Part shown: one piece after another, positions 35,125 to 44,936 of the stretch | Position numbering within the stretch: the stretch's first letter is position 1 | How the letters are laid out: every line of letters begins with the position of its first letter | Source: Mariprofundaceae bacterium | Lineage (GTDB): Bacteria > Pseudomonadota > Zetaproteobacteria > Mariprofundales > Mariprofundaceae | DNA length: 64,000 nucleotides | Reading direction: 5' to 3' | Assembly (NCBI GenBank): GCA_030950585.1 | Contig: JAUZRG010000068.1 | Location: 1-64,000, forward strand | Program-made: the position numbers and the translations under genes | Notes under the pieces: model-generated | What the model saw: only the letters and a program-made list of their open reading frames with translations | Databases searched by the model: none | What the model was told of the DNA's origin: nothing

Positions 35125-35583
35125 CTAAGAAGACACCTCAATCTGTCGCATCGCCTCATATATCACCACTGCACAAGCATTGGATAAATTCAGAGAACGT
35201 ACAGGTGCATTGTCTCGCATGGGGATTTTAATACCTTGGATGTCTTCTAAGATGTTGGCGGGTAGGCCGCGTGTTTCTGGGCCTAAGACAAGGGCATCGC
35301 CATCTTCAAATTGGGTTTGCCAAATGGATTGGCTGGCTTTGGTGCTTAATGCCCAAAAGCGTTGATCTTGGGGAAAACTGGCTTTGAGGGCTTCCCAATT
35401 GTCGTGTTCACTTAGTTGAAGGTGTTGCCAATAGTCTAAACCAGCACGGCGAACTTGTTTGGCATCAATGGAAAATCCGAGTGGATGCACAAGGTGTAGG
35501 TGATGATCGGTGCAGGCACATAAGCGGGCAATATTGCCTGTGTTGGGCGGGATTTCGGGTTCAAAAAGAATAATATGTAGCAT
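35125..35583 (-). CDS. trmL: tRNA (cytidine(34)-2'-O)-methyltransferase
   Basis: A 152-residue SPOUT methyltransferase that modifies the wobble base of tRNA-Leu isoacceptors. Family motifs are the N-terminal ILFEPEIPPNTGNIARLCA, HPLGFSID with AGLDYW, the knot region LVLGPETRGLP and the C-terminal VRSLNLSNACAVVIYEA. Length matches TrmL (YibK). It lies 68 bp downstream of purA on the same strand. Confidence 0.94.
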   Translation of the reverse strand: MLHIILFEPEIPPNTGNIARLCACTDHHLHLVHPLGFSIDAKQVRRAGLDYWQHLQLSEHDNWEALKASFPQDQRFWALSTKASQSIWQTQFEDGDALVLGPETRGLPANILEDIQGIKIPMRDNAPVRSLNLSNACAVVIYEAMRQIEVSS

Positions 35584-35651
35584 ATGAGTGGTTGTGTTAT
35601 CCTAAAGTGAGTTGGTGCTTCCCCGCTTGGCAAGGGAAACACCGTGGATCT

Positions 35652-36938
35652 TTATTTAAGTGTGTCAGATAACCACATGACATGATCACGATCAGGGCCA
35701 GTCGAAAGCATGACCACTGGGCAGTCACAAATCTGGCTAATGGCATCAAGCAAGGCTTGTGCTTCTTTGGGTAGATCATCGGGTGAGGTTAGACCATAGG
35801 TGGAACCTTCCCAGCCTGCAAAGGATTGATATATTGCTTTGCTGTCGTTCATGTCTTGTGCCAATGCCGGCACATGGTTCAATGTCTCACCATTAAGCTC
35901 ATAAGATGTACATAGCTTGATTTCTTTTAAGCCATCTAAAACATCAAGCTTGGTGATGATTAAGCCTGTTAAACCATTGACTTGTACCGCATGACGAACA
36001 GCGACTGCATCAAACCAACCTGTGCGACGCGCACGGCCAGTCGTGGCACCGAACTCATGGCCTTTCTCTGCCAAGAATGTGCCTGTTTCATCAAATAGCT
36101 CAGTGGGAAAAGGGCCGCTACCAACGCGCGTACAATAAGCTTTGGCAATACCAACGATTTCAGTGGCAGAAAGCGCACCAACACCCAAACCAGCCATAGC
36201 AGAACCTGCCACTGTATTGGATGAAGTCACAAAAGGATAAGTGCCGTGATCGGTATCAAGCATCAAACCTTGCGCACCTTCATAAAGTAGGCGTTGGCCT
36301 TGTTGTTCAGCAGCATGCAATAGGGCTGAGACATTGGCACTAAAAGGCAATACACGGTCGCGTAGTAAGGCGAGGCTTGCTTGCACATCAGCCATATCGA
36401 CTTCAGGTGCTTTGTAGTATTCACGCAACATGAAATTGTAATACTCTAGGTTATTTGTGAGGCGTTCTTCGATGTTCTTAGCTGATAAATCTGCCAAACG
36501 AATACCACGACGTGCTGCTTTATCTTCATAAGTGGGGCCAATGCCACAACCGGTGGTACCAATTTTGGCTTTGCCTTTGCTTTGTTCGCGCGCTTTGTCC
36601 AAAGCAATATGGTAAGGCATAATCAAGTGGGTGCGTTCAGAGATAAACAATTGCCCTTCAATATCAAAACCAGCTTGAGTGAGGCTATCCATTTCCTCAA
36701 CAATACCCTGTGCTTCAAGAATCGTGCCGTTGCCAATGAAACATTTGACACCTGCATGTAAAATACCTGAAGGGATATGATGTAATACTATTTTCTTTCC
36801 ACCGACAACAAGGGTATGACCTGCATTAGGGCCACCTTGAAAACGTGCAACGATGTTCATATGTGGTGCGATAACATCGACAATTTTTCCTTTGCCTTCA
36901 TCACCCCATTGGATGCCTACCGCAACAATATTTGTCAT
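35652..36938 (-). CDS. purA: Adenylosuccinate synthetase
   Basis: A 428-residue enzyme joining IMP and aspartate with GTP in AMP synthesis. It shows GIQWGDEGKGKIVDV (P-loop-like GDEGKGK with catalytic Asp), NAGHTLVVGGKK, the switch region GIGPTYEDKAARRGIR and GVGALSATEIVGIAKAYCTRVG. Its ATG overlaps the stop of hisZ by 4 bp. The hisZ-purA order is a common proteobacterial arrangement. Confidence 0.96.
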   Translation of the reverse strand: MTNIVAVGIQWGDEGKGKIVDVIAPHMNIVARFQGGPNAGHTLVVGGKKIVLHHIPSGILHAGVKCFIGNGTILEAQGIVEEMDSLTQAGFDIEGQLFISERTHLIMPYHIALDKAREQSKGKAKIGTTGCGIGPTYEDKAARRGIRLADLSAKNIEERLTNNLEYYNFMLREYYKAPEVDMADVQASLALLRDRVLPFSANVSALLHAAEQQGQRLLYEGAQGLMLDTDHGTYPFVTSSNTVAGSAMAGLGVGALSATEIVGIAKAYCTRVGSGPFPTELFDETGTFLAEKGHEFGATTGRARRTGWFDAVAVRHAVQVNGLTGLIITKLDVLDGLKEIKLCTSYELNGETLNHVPALAQDMNDSKAIYQSFAGWEGSTYGLTSPDDLPKEAQALLDAISQICDCPVVMLSTGPDRDHVMWLSDTLK

Positions 36939-37924
36939 GATTTCTCCTTAATTATGGCGTTTAACCAGCGCCAGAGGTCAAATGAGAAGCCTGTTGCAGG
37001 CATGTCTCGACCATGTTTTTTCATCATCGCGTCATAACGTCCGCCATGAAGTAATGCTTGAGAAGAACCTTGTGCATAACCAGAGAAAACCATGCCTGTG
37101 TGATACAGAAAGCGAGGGGTCACTGCTGCATCAGGTTGAATAGAAAGACCTTGAGGTAAGGTCGGTTCTATTGTTTGAATCAGTTTTTGTAAGTCCGAGG
37201 CCGCATGTTGAAAAGCTTCGTCGAACTGATTTTCATAGTGCTTAACCCAAGCCAAGTCGGCTTGACCTGAAGCCATTTCCAAGAGTGCTTGCTGTTGCAA
37301 ACTAGATAGTTTCGTTTGCACCAAAGCCTCTTGCATATCTTCTGGTGAACGACGGTTTAACAAGCGTAACCAGTTTTCAGTGCTTATGCTGGTTTGGCTA
37401 TTTTGAATCAAGCTTTGCAGCAATTGCATATGACCAATTTGAATGACGGGTTGATCAAAGCCTGCATGGTGCATGCTGAGGGCTGCCAGTTGAATGACTT
37501 CAATATCTGCATCTAAGCTGGGTATGCCAAGTAACTCGACTCCTGTTTGCCATTGTTGACGGGAACCAGTGCAGGTATCAGGACGCGCAAGGATGACTTG
37601 CCCTGAATAACAAAGACGCAAGATGTCTTGATCGCATAGGCGTGTGGCTGCAATGCGGGCAATTTGTGGTGTAATGTCAGGGCGTAAAGCCATGAGTCCA
37701 GCACCAGCGGGATCGGAAAGAACAAGGGTTTGATCACTTAAAAAGTGACCTGCGCCAAGTTGAAGCGATTCAGGACGTTCCAACATGGGCGGAATCACTT
37801 CCTGATAATCATGTTGGTGTAATAAATCGAGTAGTTTCCATTGAAGGTCGCGTAGCGATCTGGCGCGGTGACCAAAAGCATCCGCTAACCCTGGCAAGGG
37901 TTTACATTCGGGTAATTCAAGCAT
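36935..37924 (-). CDS. hisZ: ATP phosphoribosyltransferase regulatory subunit
   Basis: A 329-residue paralogue of histidyl-tRNA synthetase lacking the anticodon-binding domain. It retains class II synthetase motifs in altered form (LMALRPDITPQIARIAATRL as motif 2, a C-terminal YAQGSSQALLHGGRYDAMM as motif 3). HisZ forms a hetero-octamer with the short form of HisG and gives it histidine feedback sensitivity. hisG is not in this window. The start overlaps the end of serA by 8 bp and its stop overlaps purA. Confidence 0.93.
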   Translation of the reverse strand: MLELPECKPLPGLADAFGHRARSLRDLQWKLLDLLHQHDYQEVIPPMLERPESLQLGAGHFLSDQTLVLSDPAGAGLMALRPDITPQIARIAATRLCDQDILRLCYSGQVILARPDTCTGSRQQWQTGVELLGIPSLDADIEVIQLAALSMHHAGFDQPVIQIGHMQLLQSLIQNSQTSISTENWLRLLNRRSPEDMQEALVQTKLSSLQQQALLEMASGQADLAWVKHYENQFDEAFQHAASDLQKLIQTIEPTLPQGLSIQPDAAVTPRFLYHTGMVFSGYAQGSSQALLHGGRYDAMMKKHGRDMPATGFSFDLWRWLNAIIKEKS

Positions 37925-39506
37925 GTGTTAAACCTATATAACGAACAGAGATCATATTGGCCAAGCCACGCAGGGCTTGAAAAATGTCTTCTGAGGGAAT
38001 GCTATCGACGGTGACCAGTGCAATAGCTCTTTCTTTTGTGGTACTACGACCAAGGCGAAAGTCACCAATATTGATTTGGTCGCTAGCTAAGATAGCACCA
38101 ATATCGGCGACCACACCCGGTCTATCTTTGTTTTCAAGGAGCAATATATGACCTTGAGGTTGAATCTCAATCTCACAATGATCAATAGAAACCAAGCGAG
38201 GTTTGATGCCATCAAAGACCGTCCCCGATACCGTTCTTTCACCACTATCTGCGATTAACTTAATTTGAATCACATTGCTAAAATGATCTGAACGATCACG
38301 CGCAACTTCTTCTATATGAATGCCTTTTTCTTTGGCACGAGAACAAGCATTGAATGCGTTTACATCGTCCATACCACCTGACAATAAGCCTTGCAAAATC
38401 GCATTGCGTAAGACGGTACGGTTGAGTTTTCTGACATGACCTTCAAAACACAACTGAACCTGTGAAAATCCAGGCTCAATGGATTGAGAGATAAAAGATC
38501 CGAGTTGTTGGCAAAGTTGTGTGTAGGGCTCAATTTCTTGGCGTTCATGATCACTCATTGATGGCATGTTGATTCCATTACTCACAGCATTGCTGAGCAA
38601 AAATTGAGACATCTGTTGGGCAACTTGCATGGCTACATTTTCTTGAGCTTCATCCGAACAAGCACCGATATGTGGTGTAAAACTCATGTTTTCAAGTTCA
38701 AACAAGCGATTGTTCTTGGCTGGTTCTGAACTATAAACATCCAAAGCACCCGCACGTAAATGACCTGAGGCCACAGCCTCATAAAGAGCATCTTCGTCAA
38801 CGATGCCGCCACGCGCACAATTGACTAAAATAGAGCCTTGTTTCATGGCGGCGATCATTTTGGCATCAATGAGGTGGCGTGTGGCATCCAGTAAAGGCAC
38901 ATGAATGGTCAAGACATCAGCGAGACGGCAAAGTTCTTCAACTGTGGCAACCTTGGTGACACCAAGCGATTGTGCTCTTTCATCGCTAATAAAAGGATCG
39001 TATACATACACATGCATGTGCAGACCTTTTAAACGATCACAGACAATGGCACCAATATTACCAGCGCCAATGACACCTGCCTTTTTTGCGGTTAATTCCA
39101 TGCCCATAAAACGTGACTTTTCCCATTTTCCAGCTTTGGTTGAGCTGCTGGCTTGAGGAATTTGGCGTGCTGCTGCTAAAATGTGGGCAATAGCAAGTTC
39201 GGCTGTGGTGATGGTATTACCAAAAGGAGTATTCATGACAAGAATACCGCGTTCGGAGCAGCGATGAACATCAATATTATCCACGCCAATGCCTGCACGA
39301 CCGATGACTTTTACACGCGTCGCAGCTTCTAAAAGTTCTGCCTTTAATTGAGTGGTAGAACGAACAGCAATGCCATCATACAAATGAGCAATAGCGCACT
39401 GCTCTTTGACTGATAGGCCCGGTTTATAATCAACATCAATGCCTTCTTGCTCAAAAATAGCCAAGGCACGTTGGGACATTTTATCTGCGATCCATACTTT
39501 AGGCAT
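37917..39506 (-). CDS. serA: D-3-phosphoglycerate dehydrogenase
   Basis: A 529-residue long-type SerA, the first step of phosphorylated serine synthesis. N-terminal substrate domain and NAD fold (VIGRAGIGVDNIDVH, GVIGAGNIGAIVCDRL), catalytic HIP/ARGGIVDEDAL region and FTPHIGA with active His are present. An ASB-like domain (about 320-450) and a C-terminal ACT domain (HILLLENKDRPGVVADIGAIL) follow and would confer serine sensitivity. It begins 2 bp after the preceding class V aminotransferase gene, so the two are co-expressed as consecutive enzymes. Confidence 0.95.
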   Translation of the reverse strand: MPKVWIADKMSQRALAIFEQEGIDVDYKPGLSVKEQCAIAHLYDGIAVRSTTQLKAELLEAATRVKVIGRAGIGVDNIDVHRCSERGILVMNTPFGNTITTAELAIAHILAAARQIPQASSSTKAGKWEKSRFMGMELTAKKAGVIGAGNIGAIVCDRLKGLHMHVYVYDPFISDERAQSLGVTKVATVEELCRLADVLTIHVPLLDATRHLIDAKMIAAMKQGSILVNCARGGIVDEDALYEAVASGHLRAGALDVYSSEPAKNNRLFELENMSFTPHIGACSDEAQENVAMQVAQQMSQFLLSNAVSNGINMPSMSDHERQEIEPYTQLCQQLGSFISQSIEPGFSQVQLCFEGHVRKLNRTVLRNAILQGLLSGGMDDVNAFNACSRAKEKGIHIEEVARDRSDHFSNVIQIKLIADSGERTVSGTVFDGIKPRLVSIDHCEIEIQPQGHILLLENKDRPGVVADIGAILASDQINIGDFRLGRSTTKERAIALVTVDSIPSEDIFQALRGLANMISVRYIGLTHA

Positions 39507-39508
39507 GA

Positions 39509-40669
39509 CTAACTCTGAGCAGGAAAGCGATTGACGAGAACTTGTTGCGCAGCAGCAACACCAGCACCCATAGAAAAATTATGACCAAAACGATTCAAGG
39601 CAATTTCAATGGCACTCATGGCTGTGACAATGTCAAAGACATCGTAGTAGCCAAGGTGAGCAATACGCAAGATCTTACCTTTGAGGTCATCTTGACCACC
39701 TGCAAAAGTCACACCCATGTCATCACGTAGGTATTTCACAAAGGCAGCACCATCAACACCTTCAGGCACATAAGCACCTGTGGCCGATGTGGCGGGTGCA
39801 GAAGAAATTAATTTCATTCCTAAAGCCTGCACACCTGCGCGCGTGGCTTCTGCCAACAAGGTATGGCGGGCAAACATCGCTTCCAAGCCTTCATCGAGCA
39901 TCATGGTCAAGACTTCGTTCAGGCCAATAATCAATGAAACAGCGGGTGTCCATGCTGTGGTGTCTTTGCCAGATTTTTGGTTTTTCTGTTCGGTACTAAG
40001 ATCAAAATAGAATTTTTTAGTGGTTGAGCGTGAGACTTGATCCCATGCCTTATCGGAAAGGGAAATCACGGCTAATCCTGGTGGTAGCATCAATGCTTTT
40101 TGTGAGCCTGAAATGACCACATCCAAGCCCCAATCATCCATTGGCATGTCGATGACACCCAATGCGGTGATGGCATCCACCACGATAGTACAATCATCAT
40201 ATTGGGCGGTGAGTTGGGCAATTTCACGTACAGGGTGTTCGGTGGTTGTGCTGGTATCACTGGCTTGCAGCAATACGCCTTTGGCTTCTGGATTGGCTTT
40301 TAAAGCCGCTTCAACGCTTGCAACTGGAATGGCTTGACCCCAATCCACAGTTAACTCAACAACATTGAGACCATACTCACGACCGATTTTTCCCCAGCGT
40401 TCACCAAACTTACCACCGTTGACGGTAATAATGGTGTCACCTTCGGAATAAAGATTTAAAATCGCTGCTTCCATCGCTCCAGTGCCACTAGAGGCTAGGG
40501 TTAAAACATCATTTTTGGTTTGAAATAATGTTTCAAGCATGCCTTTGGTTTCAGCAAAAATGGCTGAAAATTGCGGTGTTCGATGGTGAATCATCGGTTG
40601 AGCCATACGTAGTAAAACATTTTCAGGGACCGCAGTGGGGCCAGGGGATAAAAGATATTTTTTAAGCAT
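39509..40669 (-). CDS. Class V aminotransferase, probable phosphoserine/serine-glyoxylate type
   Basis: A 386-residue PLP aminotransferase. N-terminal LLSPGPTAVPENVLLRMAQ, HHRTPQFSAIF, and the Schiff-base lysine in VISGSQKALMLPPG place it with alanine-glyoxylate/serine-pyruvate aminotransferases. Head-to-tail linkage with serA argues that it does the SerC step, transamination of 3-phosphohydroxypyruvate, or a serine-glyoxylate reaction. This substitution is known in several archaea and bacteria but is inference here. The start at 40669 has a GGAG site. The frame extends to 40726 without similarity. It heads the serA-hisZ-purA-trmL run. Confidence 0.85.
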   Translation of the reverse strand: MLKKYLLSPGPTAVPENVLLRMAQPMIHHRTPQFSAIFAETKGMLETLFQTKNDVLTLASSGTGAMEAAILNLYSEGDTIITVNGGKFGERWGKIGREYGLNVVELTVDWGQAIPVASVEAALKANPEAKGVLLQASDTSTTTEHPVREIAQLTAQYDDCTIVVDAITALGVIDMPMDDWGLDVVISGSQKALMLPPGLAVISLSDKAWDQVSRSTTKKFYFDLSTEQKNQKSGKDTTAWTPAVSLIIGLNEVLTMMLDEGLEAMFARHTLLAEATRAGVQALGMKLISSAPATSATGAYVPEGVDGAAFVKYLRDDMGVTFAGGQDDLKGKILRIAHLGYYDVFDIVTAMSAIEIALNRFGHNFSMGAGVAAAQQVLVNRFPAQS

Positions 40670-41070
40670 AACTAAAGATCTCCGATGATTATCTAAGTGA
40701 GGTAAGTGGGCGCAAGGGTTACACATACTTCGCTTAGATGAATATTGTAATTCGGTGGCGGAGTATAGGACAACCGTTGAAAGAATAAAGCTAGTTATGA
40801 TTTCTAGGTAAAAAATTAACAGTCGTGCGCATGGGTCTTTTGTCTGTTTTGAGGCGTTTTTGGATTGTTTTAGTCACGGTAATTTGGTTTAATTTTTTCT
40901 TCACTTCTCCCTAGTCACGGGTTCTTGTTCTTTAAGCGATGTGCATTAAGGTGATCCTTATTGATGTTACGTTTTTTATTGGTATTGTTTCAATGTTTGA
41001 AGCATATCTATTTTGATGAAAGTCAAAACAAAAGTTTTCTTATAAACATGTAGATAAAGGATCATCAGTA
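40670..41070. other. Divergent intergenic region
   Basis: About 400 bp between the aminotransferase operon (minus) and the CHASE kinase gene (plus). It must contain promoters for both, but I see no strong sigma-70 or sigma-54 match, no riboswitch-like structure and no gene. Confidence 0.5.
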
Positions 41071-42969
41071 ATGATGGAAAAAAAAGGTCATCAAGTTAAA
41101 AGTTTTAGCCACATAATAGTTGCCTGTGTCTTAATTAGTGGCTTGTTGATTACAGTCTTTAGTGCTCATGAAGCACAGATGTATTCTGAAAAGATGATGA
41201 TGAAAGCCGTGGATAGTTTAGCCGATCGTTATGTTTCTCTGATTCATGCTAATATCATCCGAACCAGTGAGGAATTGGAAAGCACGGGTGCTTTCATGAA
41301 TGATGATATGGAAGAACACGGTAGTGATGTGATCGGAGGTCTTGAAGATTTTCAGCATTTTACCCGCCACTTAATGGTGAGTAACCCTTCAGTACGCACG
41401 ATGGAGTGGATACCTTCAGTTTTACATGATCGTCGCCAATGGTATGAAAAAAACATGAAAATCGGCTCTTTCAAACATGGTTTTCATTTTATAGAGAAGA
41501 ATAAAGAAGGGCAAATGGTTACTGCATATGAGCGGGCACAATATTTTCCTGTATATTATATTGAACCGATGCTTAAGAATATGCAAAATCATGGCTTTGA
41601 TCTAGGTTCCAATAACTTATATTACCAAGTGATTAAGAACTCCATAAATTCAGGTTTACCAGCGGTATCTCAGGTGTTAAGCGAAGCGTCAGCGAAGGGA
41701 AAGGTTATCTTATACTTTAACCCTGTTTATGATGAGCAGCATGAGATTATTCTGTTGGGTTTTGCCTTGGCAGTCGTGGATGTTACAGTATTGATTGAAA
41801 GCAGCCTGAAAGAAGTTTCTAAGCAAGATTTAGGTTTTAACATTTATGATCAAGAAGATAGTCGCAATTTATCTAATTTAACCGTTAAGGTATATGATCA
41901 AGTCGAGTCTAAAGCAACTCTGTTATATGAGCAAGGCACGCAGCCTCGTTCGGATACGTTTTTAAGTTATAAAATGATTCATGCCGAAGACCGTGTTTGG
42001 CCAGCCGTCTTTTGGCCAACAGAGGATTTTTTAAAACAACATGAATCTTGGCTTTATGAAAGTATTTTGTTTTTTGGGGTGTTGTTGAGCCTGCTCTTAT
42101 CCATGTACTTACATTTGTTACAAAGTCGAAACATGAATATTCAGCTTCAGGTTGAAGAGCAAACAGTTGCTCTTACCCAGAGTAGCCAAGCTTTATTGGA
42201 AAATATTAATCAGCGTATTTTTGCAGAACAGGAAATCCGTGAGTTAAATGCTGATTTAGAAGATCGGGTGCAAAAACGCACCGTGGCATTGGCGGCCAGC
42301 AACCAAGAGTTGGAAGCTTTTTGTTATTCAGTCTCGCATGATTTGCGTGCGCCTTTGCGTAGTATCAGCGGGTTTTCTCAAATTTTATTAGAAGATTATT
42401 TAAGCAGTCTTGATGAGGATGGACAAGATTATTTACAGCGTGTGGATCATGCGGCGAAACAAATGGGTGCCTTGATTGATGATTTATTAAGATTGTCACG
42501 CATTAATCGTGATGAAATCGTTTATACCCAAGTAGATCTAACCGAATTAACCTATCGAAAGCTTGAGTTACTATCGGAGATGCAACGCGATCGTCAAATT
42601 GAGTTTAACATTCAAGAGGGCATGATTGTATCGGGTGATAAGAATTTATTGAAACTGCTGATTCAAAATCTATTGGAAAATGCAATGAAGTACACAAGTA
42701 AAGAAGAGCATGCGTGCATTGAATTTAGCTCGAAAGACATAGAAGGTGAGCAAGTGTTTTATGTGCGGGATAATGGTGTGGGCTTTGATATGGCTTATGT
42801 AGATAAGTTATTTCAGCCATTTCAAAGGTTGCATTCTGTGAAAGATTTTCCTGGTTCAGGGGTGGGCTTAGCCACTGTGCAGCGTGTGATTCAAAGGCAT
42901 AGTGGACGTATTTGGGCTGATTCAAGCGTAAATGCAGGTACCGTGTTTTATTTTGTTTTGAATGATTAA
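41071..42969 (+). CDS. CHASE-domain sensor histidine kinase
   Basis: A 632-residue membrane kinase. First membrane helix at about residues 17-36, a periplasmic CHASE sensor (around 70-290, with VRTMEWIPSVLHDRRQW), a second helix near 330-350 (ILFFGVLLSLLLSMYLHLL), a coiled coil (350-410), then HisKA with phospho-acceptor His423 in SVSHDLRAPLRSISGF, and an HATPase domain with N box LLIQNLLENAMKYTS, DNGVGF and GVGLATVQRV. CHASE domains sense small molecules, and the ligand is unknown. A receiver gene follows 24 bp downstream and is the probable partner, as in cyanobacterial Cph1-Rcp1-like pairs. RBS AAAGGA precedes the ATG. Confidence 0.92.
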   Translation: MMEKKGHQVKSFSHIIVACVLISGLLITVFSAHEAQMYSEKMMMKAVDSLADRYVSLIHANIIRTSEELESTGAFMNDDMEEHGSDVIGGLEDFQHFTRHLMVSNPSVRTMEWIPSVLHDRRQWYEKNMKIGSFKHGFHFIEKNKEGQMVTAYERAQYFPVYYIEPMLKNMQNHGFDLGSNNLYYQVIKNSINSGLPAVSQVLSEASAKGKVILYFNPVYDEQHEIILLGFALAVVDVTVLIESSLKEVSKQDLGFNIYDQEDSRNLSNLTVKVYDQVESKATLLYEQGTQPRSDTFLSYKMIHAEDRVWPAVFWPTEDFLKQHESWLYESILFFGVLLSLLLSMYLHLLQSRNMNIQLQVEEQTVALTQSSQALLENINQRIFAEQEIRELNADLEDRVQKRTVALAASNQELEAFCYSVSHDLRAPLRSISGFSQILLEDYLSSLDEDGQDYLQRVDHAAKQMGALIDDLLRLSRINRDEIVYTQVDLTELTYRKLELLSEMQRDRQIEFNIQEGMIVSGDKNLLKLLIQNLLENAMKYTSKEEHACIEFSSKDIEGEQVFYVRDNGVGFDMAYVDKLFQPFQRLHSVKDFPGSGVGLATVQRVIQRHSGRIWADSSVNAGTVFYFVLND

Positions 42970-42993
42970 AAATGAACTTTTAGGATGTGTTTT

Positions 42994-43446
42994 ATGATAA
43001 AAAAAATCATTTTACTGGTGGAAGATAATCCAGATGATGAAGTCCTCACTATGCGTGTGTTGAAAAAACATAACATGTGGAATGAGGTGGTTATCACGCG
43101 CGATGGCGCCGAAGCGCTGGATTACCTGTTTGGCAATGGTGATTTTTCTGGTCGAGATATGGATCAGAAACCTGAAGTTATTTTATTAGATTTGCAGCTT
43201 CCAAAAGTGAGTGGTTTAGAGGTCTTGCATCAGATTCGTGCAGACGAACGCACCAAGTATATTCCTGTTGTGGTTTTCACCTCTTCAAGTGAAGAGCGAG
43301 ATATGATGGAAAGTTATCATTTAGGAGCCAATAGTTATGTGCGTAAGCCGGTTAACTTTGAACAGTTTGTATCCGCTGTTGAGCAAATAGGCATGTATTG
43401 GATGTTGCTAAATGAAATGTCAAAGCCCATTGCTAAAGACTGTTAA
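42994..43446 (+). CDS. Rcp1-like single-domain response regulator
   Basis: A 150-residue receiver of the Rcp1 type: [18 protein letters not shown] at the N-terminus, phospho-acceptor Asp in [29 protein letters not shown] with the switch Thr/Ser and VRKPVNF with the conserved Lys. Its ATG at 42994 has AGGA at 8-9 bases, and the in-frame ATG at 42985 is less well placed. It is probably phosphorylated by the CHASE kinase upstream. Confidence 0.9.
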   Translation: MIKKIILLVEDNPDDEVLTMRVLKKHNMWNEVVITRDGAEALDYLFGNGDFSGRDMDQKPEVILLDLQLPKVSGLEVLHQIRADERTKYIPVVVFTSSSEERDMMESYHLGANSYVRKPVNFEQFVSAVEQIGMYWMLLNEMSKPIAKDC

Positions 43447-43447
43447 G

Positions 43448-44936
43448 TTGCATCAAGCTATCCATGTTTTATTGGTGGAGGATAATCATGAAGATGCTAT
43501 GCTGCTGTTGTGGCAGTTAAAACATGGTGGTCTTGTGGTTGACTCGTATGCTTGTGTTGAAACAGCGTTGTAAATGCAAGAGTTATTGCATGAAAGGGCT
43601 TGGGATTTGATCTTGTCAGATCATCATTTTCCGACATTTAGCGCGCCACAAGCATTGGGTATTTTACATGAGCAAGGGCTAGATATTCCTTTTATTATTG
43701 TCTCGGGAAGCATGCAGACATCCGTCGTGGTTTCTTGTTTAAAAGCAGGCGCGCATGATTTTATCATCAAAGGTGAGTGGCTACGCTTGGTTCCAGCCGT
43801 AAATCGATAGTTGAGTGAAGCTAAAAATAGACAACGCAGCCGTCAAACAGAAGCACAACTTCGTAAACTATCGTATGTGATAGAACAATCACCTCATATC
43901 ATTACCATTGTAGATCGCCAGCTTGAGGTTGAATATGTGAATGAGATGTATACAAAACGGACAGGTTTCTTGGTTTCTGAGGCGATTGCCAAGCCGTTGC
44001 GTTTTATCTTGCATGGGGAACAAAATGCAGCTTGGTATGAGCGTGTTTGGGCAAAGGTTCAGCAAGGTGAAGTTTGGCAAGGCTTACATGTTAACCAACG
44101 CAAGGATGCTTCTTTTTTCCCAGAAGAGATGATCATTTTTCCCATGCGCATAGATCAAGAAGACATCACCCACTTTGTGATCATTCAACAAGCGCAAAAG
44201 ATGGAGTCTGTGGGAACCTTGGTCGGCGGCATCGCCCATGATTTTAATAATATGCTTACAGGTATCCTGGGAAATATCTATTTGGCACGTTCTTGCATAG
44301 AAGAGAAGCCTGCGCAGATGTCAGAAGCCATTCTTTACTTAGATGATTATGCTGCCAATATGATTGATCAACTGATGCGCTTTGCACGCAAGACAGATGT
44401 GGATATTCGCCCCTTTTGTTTTAACTTTTTTCTTAAAGAAGCCATGAAATTGGCAAGAGTTAGTGTTCCTGAAGATATTGAACTATCATTTTCAGTGTGT
44501 CGAGAGTCTTTGCATATCACAGGTGACTCAACACAGTTACAGCAAATGTTGATGAATTTATTAAACAATGCCCGTGATGCCTTGCAAGCTCAGGAAAAAC
44601 CTAAGATATCCGTTGATTTAAGTTACTTTCAAGCTGATAAATGTTTTCAGAAAAAACACCCAAATGTTAGTAGTAGATGTGGCTGCCAATGGTCAAGAGG
44701 CGATGTTAAGCTACCAACTGAACCGTGATTCTATTCAATTGGTATTACTTGATTTGGTGATGCCTGATATGGGTGGTCAGGCTGTGGCCAACCTGCTGAG
44801 GGATATAAACCCTGAGCTGGCGATTTTGTATTGTACAGGGTATGAGTACCACGATGTATTGGCACATGATGTGGTCAAAAAACCATTCTCAGTATCGCGC
44901 TTGAGTTGTGCTATTCGTCAACAATTGGAACCTTGA
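43448..44936 (+). pseudogene. Decayed REC-PAS-histidine kinase-REC signalling gene
   Basis: One plus frame from the TTG at 43448 gives a receiver (HVLLVEDNHEDAMLLLWQL, SGSMQTSVVVSCLKAGAHDFI), a PAS domain (YVIEQSPHIITIVDRQLEV), and a kinase dimerisation segment (MESVGTLVGGIAHDFNNMLTG with His) with the start of an HATPase (MLMNLLNNARDAL). The frame is cut by an in-frame TAA at 43571-43573 and a TAG at 43808-43810. After about 44640 the ATP-binding G boxes and the start of a second receiver are missing, and the remainder (VAANGQEAMLSYQL, LLDLVMPDMGG, VKKPFS) continues in another frame. The 3' end overlaps the deaminase gene by 19 bp. It follows the receiver gene and belonged to the same signalling cluster. 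Confidence 0.85.

Noticed and set aside
35598-35645. Hairpin between purA and trmL (GGTGCTTCCC/GGGAAACACC)
   Set aside because: It has an imperfect stem and no T-run on the minus strand. It could be structural, but there is too little to call a terminator or regulatory element.
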